Shown here piece after piece: positions 1 through 6,726 of a DNA stretch of 11,658 bases (positions are counted from its first letter, which is position 1; each line of letters opens with the position of its first letter). The notes below the pieces were generated by a model. It saw only the letters and a program-made list of their open reading frames with translations. It did no database searches and was not told the DNA's origin. This stretch comes from Cocleimonas sp. (GTDB lineage: Bacteria > Pseudomonadota > Gammaproteobacteria > Thiotrichales > Thiotrichaceae): positions 1 to 11,658 of the forward strand of contig JAGLBQ010000150.1 of assembly GCA_023146675.1 (NCBI GenBank), written 5' to 3'. A program made the translations under genes and the position numbers.

Positions 1-322
1 GAATCCCTTGGGGGAAGAAAATAGGCTTAGAAGAAACAGAACGTTAAGAATTTATCAGAGAACTAAAAATCTACGGTAATCCCATAAACATAATTTAATT
101 TTATTGCATTGGTTAAATAATCTGCTATTCGCCCCTTTCAATCCGTCCTGCTTATAGTATTTCTGTGATTTTCATTCTAATTCTTGAAAAGATTTCTATG
201 AAGTTAGTCGAGAGATGTTATTTTTATTCTCGATCCGTCACTTTGAGCATTAATCATTTTCTATTTATGTAGCCAAAATGGTGTCGTAAGTAATGAGTAT
301 TAAAAATAAACAAGGTAATAAA
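1..322. other. Gene-free left edge and leader of the pseudokinase gene
   Basis: No convincing gene was found here. A short frame open from the left edge (about bases 2-77) reads as an Arg/Glu-rich peptide. It could be the tail of a gene or a decayed transposase fragment, but it is too short to assign. A small hairpin with 6-bp arms (TCGAGA at 208-213, TCTCGA at 228-233) lies about 90 bp ahead of the kinase start. A weak TTGAGC at 243-248 could be a -35 box, but no good -10 box follows it. Confidence 0.4.
312..315 (+). promoter_or_regulatory. Ribosome binding site deciding the start at 323
   Basis: AAGG lies 7 bases before the ATG at 323. The alternative ATG at 293 has only TAAG, 2 bases away, which is too close to act as a Shine-Dalgarno site. 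Confidence 0.45.
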
Positions 323-1531
323 ATGGCGCAGGAATTATCTGGTGTGATTTTTTCTGGCAGTGATGAACTGAGGTTATTAGATAGCAGTTATATTGTGGGA
401 GCTTGCTTATTACCTAGCATCACAGGTGATATTTATGCGGCATGGGATGCTTCCATTGGTATTGATAGTTTATCAAGTAGCTCCTCCTATGATTTTCCAC
501 CACAATTTTTTATTAAATTATTACCTGACAGTTTTTTTCATTTAAGTGACGTAAATCGTATTATTACGGATGAAGTTAAGCACTTAAAGGAGTGCTTTGA
601 TTGGTGTAATATAGTCACTTTTGAAAAAAATGAAGAATCAGCCTATTTAGTCTTTCAATTTCCTCGCGGTGATTTTTTTAGTAAGAAATTAATAGCAAAC
701 AAATCTTATGGTGATCTGCCCAAGGTTTTGGCTTTGCTAACAAGTATCGATAAAACATTAAATATTCTAAAAGAGTGTGGTATTCATCATGGAAGGGTGG
801 AGCCAGATTCCATTTATATGACTGAATCTGGTGATATAGGGCTTGTCGATAGTATTTATGTTGCGGCAAAACAAACTCAGTTAGAGCAAGAAATTGAACA
901 CACTGAAACCGTTCCTAATAAAGAGGCGCTTTATGCTAGTCCTGATATTTGTTTTGGTAGAAAAATATCAGAGCAAGATGATGTTTTTTCTCTCTCTTGC
1001 ATCTGTTATCACTTATTAAGTGGGCAACATCCTTTTGGAGGTGTAAATAGCGTTTCTGCACTATTAAATAAAATACGTCCAGAGCCAATTGCAATATTGT
1101 CTGAAGACCAGTGGCAACATTTGGAAAATGGTTTGAGTTTGTCAAAGGAAAGCCGCTTAAAAACAGTCAAAGAATTTATTAATGGCTTTGATCTAACATC
1201 AAAACCATCCAGTGCTTTAAAAATAAAGAAAAAAGAAAGAGAAGCAACGACACTTGCAAGAAAAAATGCTCAAAATTTAATGAATAATCAGGTTAAAGAA
1301 AAAGTAACAAGTAAGAAAAAATCACAAAAAATACAGCAAAGAGCAAGAAAACCAATATCGCATCAGTCATCATTTGCAGATTTACATGAAAAAGATAGAA
1401 CGAGTTGGTCATGGATTCCAATCAGCTTATTATCAGGGGTGCTCGTGGGCACTATCGCCATGCTTTTATCGATAAGCTTTTTTGGTATGGATCTAGTGTC
1501 ATTAATAGAGGCGCTTAAAAATAGTTTTTAG
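323..1531 (+). CDS. Membrane-anchored protein kinase-like protein, predicted pseudokinase
   Basis: The 402-residue product has a Ser/Thr protein kinase fold followed by a basic linker and one C-terminal transmembrane helix. Kinase landmarks run in order: the VAIK-type lysine (FFIK, Lys65), a helix-C glutamate (Glu84), the catalytic-loop region at 156-164, the Mg-binding Asp of the DFG position (Asp176, here DSI), the APE-like SPD (206-208) and the helix-F Asp220 in DVFSL. The HRD motif reads HGR, so the catalytic Asp is Arg158. The loop Lys is Glu160 and the loop Asn is Ser163. The Gly-rich loop is not recognisable. Phosphotransfer is therefore predicted to be lost, while nucleotide or partner binding may remain. 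Residues about 300-350 are Lys/Arg-rich. Residues about 363-387 form a hydrophobic helix near the C-terminus, so the kinase domain should face the cytoplasm. An in-frame ATG at 293 would add 10 residues. I prefer 323 because AAGG at 312-315 sits 7 bases upstream. The gene appears to be monocistronic, and its partner is unknown. Confidence 0.75.
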   Translation: MAQELSGVIFSGSDELRLLDSSYIVGACLLPSITGDIYAAWDASIGIDSLSSSSSYDFPPQFFIKLLPDSFFHLSDVNRIITDEVKHLKECFDWCNIVTFEKNEESAYLVFQFPRGDFFSKKLIANKSYGDLPKVLALLTSIDKTLNILKECGIHHGRVEPDSIYMTESGDIGLVDSIYVAAKQTQLEQEIEHTETVPNKEALYASPDICFGRKISEQDDVFSLSCICYHLLSGQHPFGGVNSVSALLNKIRPEPIAILSEDQWQHLENGLSLSKESRLKTVKEFINGFDLTSKPSSALKIKKKEREATTLARKNAQNLMNNQVKEKVTSKKKSQKIQQRARKPISHQSSFADLHEKDRTSWSWIPISLLSGVLVGTIAMLLSISFFGMDLVSLIEALKNSF

Positions 1532-1551
1532 CATAAGTTGGAAATTAATGA

Positions 1552-2322
1552 TTAAAGTAAATTACTTAAATCGACATAATTTTTTACACTAAGATTCTCA
1601 GGGCGCAATTTTGGATCCACTCCTGCTTGCTCTATCTGTTCTACACTTAATAGCTTTTTTAATGTATTGCGTAAGGTTTTTCTACGCATTGAGAATGCTT
1701 GTGTAACGACTTGAGAGAGTAGTTTTAGATCATTCGCTTGATAAGGTTTTTGTTGCCAAGGCTGTAGACGTAGTACCGCGGAATCTACTTTAGGTGGTGG
1801 ACTAAAGGCTTCGGGTCCGACATAAAATAAATACTCCGTATCACAATGATATTGCACCATCACCGATAGGCGACCATACGTCTTACTTCCTGGTGGCGCT
1901 GTTATTCTATCCACGACTTCTTTTTGCAACATAAAGTGCATATCTTGTATATGTGTTGAATATTCAAGTAAATGAAATATCAATGGCGTGGAAATATTAT
2001 AAGGAAGGTTGCCAACAACACGGAGTTGCTGGTCTTTAAGTAATTGCATTAAATCAAAACGTAGTGCATCTACATTATGTATAGTGAGTTGATCTCCCCC
2101 TTTTTTTTGCAATATTTTAATCACATCACGATCAATTTCTATTACTTCCATAGACCCTATTTTTTCAAGCAATGGAAACGTTAGGGCGCCCAAACCAGGA
2201 CCAATCTCTATAATTTGTTGATCCTGTTTAGGGTTTATGTACTGAATCAGTGTTTGTATAACACCATGATCATGCAAAAAATGCTGACCAAAGCGTTTTT
2301 TAGTGCGGTATTTATTTGACAT
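1552..2322 (-). CDS. rsmA: 16S rRNA adenine(1518/1519)-N6-dimethyltransferase RsmA/KsgA
   Basis: This SAM-dependent enzyme dimethylates two adjacent adenines in the 3'-terminal hairpin of 16S rRNA during late 30S assembly, in the cytoplasm. The 256-residue product shows the family hallmarks: FGQHFL near the N-terminus (11-16), the SAM motif I EIGPGLGALT (39-48), the acidic EID after strand 2 (62-64), the catalytic NLPYNIS (105-111) and FSPPPKVDSAV (173-183). The length is slightly below the roughly 270 of enterobacterial KsgA. The frame stays open upstream to a GTG at 2373. I chose ATG 2322 because the extra 17 residues are a hydrophobic stretch read from an intergenic hairpin, while MSNKYRTKKRFGQ matches the usual N-terminus. 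No strong Shine-Dalgarno site is visible before it. The usual gamma-proteobacterial neighbours pdxA, surA and apaG are absent. It converges with the pseudokinase gene, with a 20-bp gap. Confidence 0.96.
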   Translation of the reverse strand: MSNKYRTKKRFGQHFLHDHGVIQTLIQYINPKQDQQIIEIGPGLGALTFPLLEKIGSMEVIEIDRDVIKILQKKGGDQLTIHNVDALRFDLMQLLKDQQLRVVGNLPYNISTPLIFHLLEYSTHIQDMHFMLQKEVVDRITAPPGSKTYGRLSVMVQYHCDTEYLFYVGPEAFSPPPKVDSAVLRLQPWQQKPYQANDLKLLSQVVTQAFSMRRKTLRNTLKKLLSVEQIEQAGVDPKLRPENLSVKNYVDLSNLL

Positions 2323-2357
2323 TATTAAGAAAATAGCAGATAAGTAGGATAAAAAAT

Positions 2358-2413
2358 AAACCACGAAAGACACGGCTAATCTACATTATAATGTCCGTGT
2401 ATTCTGTGATTTT
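2358..2413 (-). terminator. Imperfect hairpin upstream of ksgA, possible terminator of the OmpA-like gene
   Basis: Arms 2358-2375 and 2396-2413 pair at about 14 of 18 positions and end in a clean ACACGG/CCGTGT block. The loop holds the perfect 12-bp palindrome ACATTATAATGT (2383-2394). Read on the minus strand, the hairpin follows the OmpA-like gene and runs into a T-rich stretch (complement of 2348-2358). This resembles a weak Rho-independent terminator. The CCACGAAAGACACGG arm also looks like a dispersed intergenic repeat, so it could be a repeat rather than a dedicated terminator. Confidence 0.4.
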
Positions 2414-2426
2414 AATAAAGAATTTA

Positions 2427-2523
2427 GGCATCCTTCACATGTCAGTTCTGTAGCTCGTATGCAGCCTAAGCGTAATACGAGCTACAAAAGTGTAAACTAC
2501 TTTTCTGTTTCATGAAGGATGCC
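2427..2523. mobile_element. 97-bp MITE-like element with terminal inverted repeats and flanking duplication
   Basis: The ends are perfect 11-bp inverted repeats, GGCATCCTTCA (2427-2437) and TGAAGGATGCC (2513-2523). The element is flanked by the direct repeat AGAATTTA at 2419-2426 and 2524-2531. One more base (G) also matches, so the target duplication is 8 or 9 bp. It has no coding capacity. An inner palindrome of 12-bp arms occupies 2449-2486. The right-hand copy of the duplication contains the stop codon of the OmpA-like gene. The insertion therefore landed at the 3' end of that gene without changing its protein. The mobilising transposase is not in this window and I cannot name the IS family. 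Confidence 0.7.
2449..2486 (+). repeat. REP-like palindrome with a GTAG foot, inside the MITE-like element
   Basis: TGTAGCTCGTAT (2449-2460) and ATACGAGCTACA (2475-2486) are perfect 12-bp arms around a 14-base loop. The GTAG at the 5' foot of a hairpin is the known signature of REP sequences handled by REP-associated tyrosine transposases (RAYT, Y1 family). A second palindrome with the same CTGTAGC start lies at 8585-8615. Only two copies are visible, so the assignment to a REP family is inferred. Confidence 0.5.
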
Positions 2524-2528
2524 AGAAT

Positions 2529-5500
2529 TTAGTTTGTAATTTTCAACTCAACACGACGATTTTTTGCACGCCCTTTTTGGGTTTTATTATCAGCAACAGG
2601 TATTTCTTCACCATAACCTTTAGCCGTTATTTTATTACTATCGAAGCCTTTTGTAACCAAGTAGTTCATCACACTGGTTGCCCGTTTTTGTGATAGTGCT
2701 TTATTTGAAAAAGCTCCACCGATACTATCAGTATGTCCGCCAACTTCAATATTAATATCAGGATATCGTTTTAGTGTTTGCGCTGCTTCATCAAGAATAG
2801 GCAATGATGATGAGGTTAAATTAGCAGATCCTGTTTCAAAATTAACCCCTTTTAGTGTAAAGTTTTTATCTGCAGAACAACCAACGCTATTGACCTTGGT
2901 TCCAGATGGTGTTGATGGACAGAGATCTTTACTATCACTTATTCCATCTTTATCAGCATCAGGTTCACACCCTGTCGTTTTATCAATAAGCGTTCCCGCT
3001 GGTGTGTTTGAGCATTTATCAAGACTATCCAAGACACCATCTTTATCAGAGTCTAGCTCACAGCCTTTGCTATCAACTTTGGCATTTTCAGCAGTATTGG
3101 CGCAGTTGTCTTTGCTATCAACGACGCTATCTTTATCGCTATCAAGTTCACAGCCTTTATCATCAACCTTGACACCTTCAGCAGTGTCCGCACATTGATC
3201 TTTACTATCGACAACATTATCTTTGTCAGAGTCTAGTTCACAACCTTTGTCATCAACTTTGGCACCATTTGTTGTGTTTTGACATTGGTCTTTACTATCG
3301 ACAATTTTGTCTTTATCAGTATCTAGCTCGCAGCCTTTATCGTTAACCTTGATCCTTTCGGCAGTGCCCGGACATTGGTCTTTACTATCGACAATGCTGT
3401 CTTTATCAGAGTCTAGCTCACAACCTTTGTCATCAACGCTGGCACCTTCTGTTGTGTCTTGACATTGGTCTTTACTATCAACGATCTTATCTTTATCGCC
3501 ATCTAGTTCACAACCTTTCTCATCAACATTAGCGCCTGTGGGTGTCTCTTTGCATTGGTCTTTACTATCAACAACATTATCTTTATCACTATCTAGCTCA
3601 CAGCCTTTATCGTCAACCTTGATCCCTTCGGCAGTGTCTGCGCATTGATCTTTGCTATCGGCAACGCTGTCTTTGTCAGAGTCTAATTCACAGCCTTTCT
3701 CATCAACGTTAGCGCCTGTAGGTGTCTCTTTGCACTGGTCTTTGCTATCGGCAACTTTATCCTTATCGCCATCAAGTTCACAGCCTGTTGCATCGACCTT
3801 AGCATTTTCTACTGAACTAGGGCATTGGTCTTTATTGTCTGAAATACCATCGGCATCTTTGTCAGAATTACAACCTTTTTCATCAACCTGCATACCCTCG
3901 CTTGTATCAGTACATTGGTCTTTACTATCAACAACACCATCCTTATCCGTATCAATCTCACAGCCTTTATCATCAATATTGATCCCTTCAGCAGTATCAG
4001 CGCACTGATCTTTGCTATCAACGATTCCATCTTTATCGCTATCAATCTCACAGCCTTTATCATTAACATTGAGACCTTCCGCGGTGTCAGGGCATTGATC
4101 TTTGCTATCAACGAGTCCATCCTTATCGGTGTCTAGCTCACACCCTGTGTTATCTACTGTTAAATTTTCACCTGTTTTAGGACATTGATCCTTGCTATCA
4201 ACCACTTTATCGTTATCGCTATCAATTTCACAACCATTGTCATCAACATGAACACCTTGAGGTGATTCAGGGCATTGATCCGAACTATTGCCCACCTCAT
4301 CGTTATCGTTATCTTCTTCACATCCTGTTTCTATCACCGTGATACCGTCGCCAGTAGCAGGGCATTGATCTTTACTATCAAGAATACCGTCATTGTCGGT
4401 ATCTTTTTCACAGCCCTTCTCTCCTACACCTAATCCTGTTTTAGTAAAGGCACAGTGATCTTTGTCATCAGTAATACCATCTTTGTCAATATCGGCAGGG
4501 CAACCCTGAGCATCGACATAGGTTCCCTTTGGTGTATCAGGGCATTTATCAGAAGGATTAACAACAGAGTCGCTATCATCATCAGCAGTTACGCTAGAAA
4601 GTTGTTGTGCTAACCCTGCAAGAGCTTGAACTTTATCCTCAAAACTTACTTGCAAACCGTTGTGATCGTTTGATTTAGTGTCTAATTGAGTGGTTAAATC
4701 CGCAATATTCGAGGTCAGTTTGTCATGCTCTCCTGAAAAGCGCTGCATCAGTGCCATATTACCAATAATATTTTCTTTAGCCTTGCTTATCAGTCTATCT
4801 TTGCTTACGACAAGCCTATTACTTTGTGACGTTGCTGCACCGAAGAGTTGCTGTTGCTTTCCTAATAGACCTTGTAATGCCGTTAATTGTGTCGTTTGCT
4901 GTTCATTTGAACCAAGGAAGCGTTGCATTGTACTCAGGTTGTCTTGTATTGCTGACCTTGCTTTAACAAGGAGCTTCTCTTTAGCACCAAGTTGCGCTAA
5001 TAACTGTCCTTTTTGTTGCTCTATTAGCATCTCAAGTTCTGCAATACGCGCAAGGAGATTTTCTCTCTCTTCTGAAGCGGTTGTTAGAACGGTGATATTA
5101 TCGCCAATGGTTTGTTGCATCGCAGAAAAAATCTTGGGCTTAACCTGATTCATTTCAAGTTTGGCAATACGGGTGATAAGTGATTTCCTATCCTCTGAAA
5201 CGGTTGTTAGCACCGCGATATTGTCATCAATAGTTTGTTGCATGGAGGCAAAAAGCTGAGTATTTTTAGAGGCTGATTGCGTGTTGTTTAAATTACTATT
5301 TAAACATTGTTTTGCTGAGGACTTGGCTTGATTCGCTTCAAGTGCTGCAATACGCGCGAGAAGAGATTCTCTATCCTTTGATGCTGTTGTTAGAGCGGCG
5401 ATATTATCACCAATGGTTTGTTTTAGAGTGGAAAGAAGGTTGGTCTCTTTGGTGCTATTTGAACCATCACCTATTAATTGACTTGTTGAAGAAGGCTCGC

Positions 5501-5780
5501 TATCAGGAACAAGCATGGGCATATAGTAGGGTGTGTAGGAAGGCTCTTCTTTCTCTTCAGTATTTTTTTCTGTTTGTTCCGAAGATGGGGGAGATACCGT
5601 ATCAGGAACCAGCATCGGCATATAGTAGGGAGTGTTATAGAGTGCATCAGAGTCTTTAGAATGAGTGCTAGCCTCTCCTGTTAATGCTGGAGGGGCTATG
5701 TCTGAGGTCTCAGCAATTGCCATTGCGATTGACAGGCTAAGAAGAGTCAATGCAAGTAAAGGTTTAGTAGCTGTTCTCAT
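2529..5780 (-). CDS. OmpA-family protein with coiled-coil repeats and 19 thrombospondin type 3 repeats
   Basis: This 1083-residue envelope protein probably links to peptidoglycan. A Sec signal peptide (1-23, cleavage after AIA, no lipobox) is followed by a duplicated TPYYMPMLVPD motif (50-60 and 83-93). An alpha-helical repeat region (about 115-395) comes next, with three clear 35-residue copies (116-150, 177-211, 218-252) and two weaker ones near 270-306 and 330-366. Residues 400-970 are 19 tandem TSP3 repeats of 30 residues. Each has the calcium-binding pattern DxDxDxxxDxxDxC and a second Cys in GC. The last 113 residues are an OmpA-C domain, with HTDSIGG, LSxxRAxxVxxYL and NRRVEL supplying the diaminopimelate-binding Asp and Arg. 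There is no OmpA beta-barrel, so this looks like a long periplasmic or surface rod. GGAG (complement of 5790-5793) lies 9 bases before the ATG. The gene stands alone. How its N-terminal part is held at the membrane is unknown. Confidence 0.9.
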   Translation of the reverse strand: MRTATKPLLALTLLSLSIAMAIAETSDIAPPALTGEASTHSKDSDALYNTPYYMPMLVPDTVSPPSSEQTEKNTEEKEEPSYTPYYMPMLVPDSEPSSTSQLIGDGSNSTKETNLLSTLKQTIGDNIAALTTASKDRESLLARIAALEANQAKSSAKQCLNSNLNNTQSASKNTQLFASMQQTIDDNIAVLTTVSEDRKSLITRIAKLEMNQVKPKIFSAMQQTIGDNITVLTTASEERENLLARIAELEMLIEQQKGQLLAQLGAKEKLLVKARSAIQDNLSTMQRFLGSNEQQTTQLTALQGLLGKQQQLFGAATSQSNRLVVSKDRLISKAKENIIGNMALMQRFSGEHDKLTSNIADLTTQLDTKSNDHNGLQVSFEDKVQALAGLAQQLSSVTADDDSDSVVNPSDKCPDTPKGTYVDAQGCPADIDKDGITDDKDHCAFTKTGLGVGEKGCEKDTDNDGILDSKDQCPATGDGITVIETGCEEDNDNDEVGNSSDQCPESPQGVHVDDNGCEIDSDNDKVVDSKDQCPKTGENLTVDNTGCELDTDKDGLVDSKDQCPDTAEGLNVNDKGCEIDSDKDGIVDSKDQCADTAEGINIDDKGCEIDTDKDGVVDSKDQCTDTSEGMQVDEKGCNSDKDADGISDNKDQCPSSVENAKVDATGCELDGDKDKVADSKDQCKETPTGANVDEKGCELDSDKDSVADSKDQCADTAEGIKVDDKGCELDSDKDNVVDSKDQCKETPTGANVDEKGCELDGDKDKIVDSKDQCQDTTEGASVDDKGCELDSDKDSIVDSKDQCPGTAERIKVNDKGCELDTDKDKIVDSKDQCQNTTNGAKVDDKGCELDSDKDNVVDSKDQCADTAEGVKVDDKGCELDSDKDSVVDSKDNCANTAENAKVDSKGCELDSDKDGVLDSLDKCSNTPAGTLIDKTTGCEPDADKDGISDSKDLCPSTPSGTKVNSVGCSADKNFTLKGVNFETGSANLTSSSLPILDEAAQTLKRYPDINIEVGGHTDSIGGAFSNKALSQKRATSVMNYLVTKGFDSNKITAKGYGEEIPVADNKTQKGRAKNRRVELKITN
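2871..4583 (-). repeat. 19 tandem 90-bp units encoding TSP3 repeats
   Basis: The block codes for residues 400-970 of the OmpA-like protein: 18 units of 30 codons and one of 31 (unit 18). Central units share DSKDQC and DKGCEL almost invariantly. Units 10 (3684-3773) and 12 (3504-3593) both encode KETPTGANVDEKGCEL, which points to duplication of a two-unit (180-bp) block. The outermost units at both ends are the most diverged, as expected if the array grew from its middle. Confidence 0.9.
5025..5435 (-). repeat. Three-copy helical repeat region in the OmpA-like gene
   Basis: Copies lie at 5331-5435, 5148-5252 and 5025-5129. Each encodes a 35-residue unit of the form QTIGDNIAALTTASxxRxxL followed by xxRIAxLE. 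The heptad-like spacing of Leu/Ile suggests a coiled coil. The spacers between copies differ in length (26 and 6 residues). Confidence 0.75.
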
Positions 5781-6139
5781 TCTCTATTTCTCCACAAAAA
5801 TAATTGCTTAGAAAGAAATATTTAATAACGGCTCATTTTGGCGATATTCTTTTTTTGCTGCTTAATTCATCTCAATTGCCACATGTTATTCTATGCAATA
5901 ATTGAAATGGCTTACGCAAGAAGAAAAGAATACGTTATTGAATCCCTCTTCCTTAGGAAAGATTGTAACAGACGGTGTTAAAATCTCCTCACTAGGCTTG
6001 GTTCTTGCATAATACATGAAATTGGTGCTTTGTTTTTATTTCAGGTTAAAAAATATGACATGTTATTATGCAATACTTTGAGTGATTGTTTTTTATACAG
6101 AAAGAAAACCCCAATAATTGAAGTTGAGCATGTAGCCTT
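5781..6139. other. Gene-free stretch upstream of the OmpA-like gene with three related motifs
   Basis: No gene is supported here. It should contain the minus-strand promoter of the OmpA-like gene, but I see no clear -35/-10 pair. Three related sequences occur: ACATGTTATTCTATGCAATA (5881-5900), ACATGTTATTATGCAATA (6058-6075) and an inverted copy TTGCATAATACATG (6005-6018). The last two could pair across about 40 bases. They could be binding sites or remains of a small mobile repeat. Downstream of the membrane-protein gene no hairpin with a T-run is visible. Confidence 0.4.
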
Positions 6140-6550
6140 TTATCCGCCACCCATAGCCAAATCACGTCGTGCAGTAGAGATCGTTATTGTAAATCCAGCA
6201 ATAACATCTAAAAATGCCATAAAGGTAAGAATTAGAAAAACTGAATTTCCTGCCCAGTCAAAGACTAACCAAGAGGTTAAAAAGCCAATCAGAACAAACG
6301 TAGACAAGGTATGATCAATAATAGCAGTAGAGGAGGTACGCGTTGCTTTAAATAGCTCTACATAGAGAGCGATAATTCCCAGTAATATCATAATATCGCC
6401 CCATGTTGGCTTCCAAACAACACCTGATGGCAATTGTATATGAGCTGCCACATAGTAGAGCCTATCATGAGGTATACCCAAAAGATGCATTAGCCAGTAG
6501 GAGATTAAAAAAAGAGCAAATAAAGGGATAAAACTTAATGCTTGTATCAT
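6140..6550 (-). CDS. Four-helix membrane protein of unknown function
   Basis: The 136-residue protein is very hydrophobic, with four likely transmembrane segments at about 5-25, 51-68, 82-98 and 102-124. It probably sits in the inner membrane with both ends on the same side. A loop at 26-50 is the longest non-membrane part and contains several aromatic residues and prolines (PHDRLYYVAAHIQLPSG). The C-terminus is short and basic (TARRD), ending in a Gly run. I do not recognise the family. A -10-like TATACT on the minus strand (6587-6592) would give a leader of about 30 bases, but no matching -35 is evident. The leader ends with an inverted repeat AGGATA/TATCCT just before the ATG, overlapping the likely Shine-Dalgarno region. 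It is divergent from the toxin-antitoxin operon, with a 222-bp gap. Confidence 0.75.
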   Translation of the reverse strand: MIQALSFIPLFALFLISYWLMHLLGIPHDRLYYVAAHIQLPSGVVWKPTWGDIMILLGIIALYVELFKATRTSSTAIIDHTLSTFVLIGFLTSWLVFDWAGNSVFLILTFMAFLDVIAGFTITISTARRDLAMGGG

Positions 6551-6692
6551 GGCAGGATACCTATCCTTAGGTTAGAAAACACTTTAAGTATAGCGCGTTA
6601 CTATTGATAATTCCTCTGTTAATAGAAAAATTCGAATAAAGATTATTCATTTTTTATAAAAAATTAGAGCCTCATTGTAGATATTAGTTTTA

Positions 6693-6701
6693 GGGGGGGG
6701 G
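6693..6701 (+). repeat. Run of nine G upstream of the toxin-antitoxin promoter
   Basis: Nine consecutive G stand in an otherwise very AT-rich intergenic region, 37 bases ahead of the -35 box of the parDE-type operon. Homopolymer G tracts of this length can slip during replication. It could also be a sequencing length uncertainty. Confidence 0.8.
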
Positions 6702-6726
6702 TATTTACTTTGCTTGTTTTACAAAA

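Noticed and set aside
1..77. Possible transposase remnant at the left edge
   Set aside because: The open stretch is about 25 codons of charged residues with no diagnostic motif, too short to assign.
1532..1551. Bidirectional terminator between the pseudokinase gene and ksgA
   Set aside because: The 20-bp gap holds no inverted repeat or T-run.
2323..2373. N-terminal extension of KsgA starting at GTG 2373
   Set aside because: The added residues are read from the intergenic hairpin and are hydrophobic, unlike a cytoplasmic RNA methyltransferase. The Met at 2322 matches the family N-terminus.
2890..4136. Several open frames of 70-120 codons on the plus and alternative minus frames within the TSP3 array
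   Set aside because: They are shadows of the 90-bp repeats: their Ser/Leu-rich or Ile/Lys-rich repetitive proteins follow the same period, have no start signals and resemble no family.
4690..5148. 152-codon plus-strand frame opposite the coiled-coil region
   Set aside because: It is antisense to the OmpA-like gene and has a biased Ser/Cys/Leu composition. It is explained by the codon pattern of the helical repeats on the other strand.
6030..6314. 94-codon plus-strand frame overlapping the 3' half of the membrane-protein gene
   Set aside because: Most of it is antisense to a hydrophobic gene with clear transmembrane segments, and it shows no recognisable domain or ribosome site.
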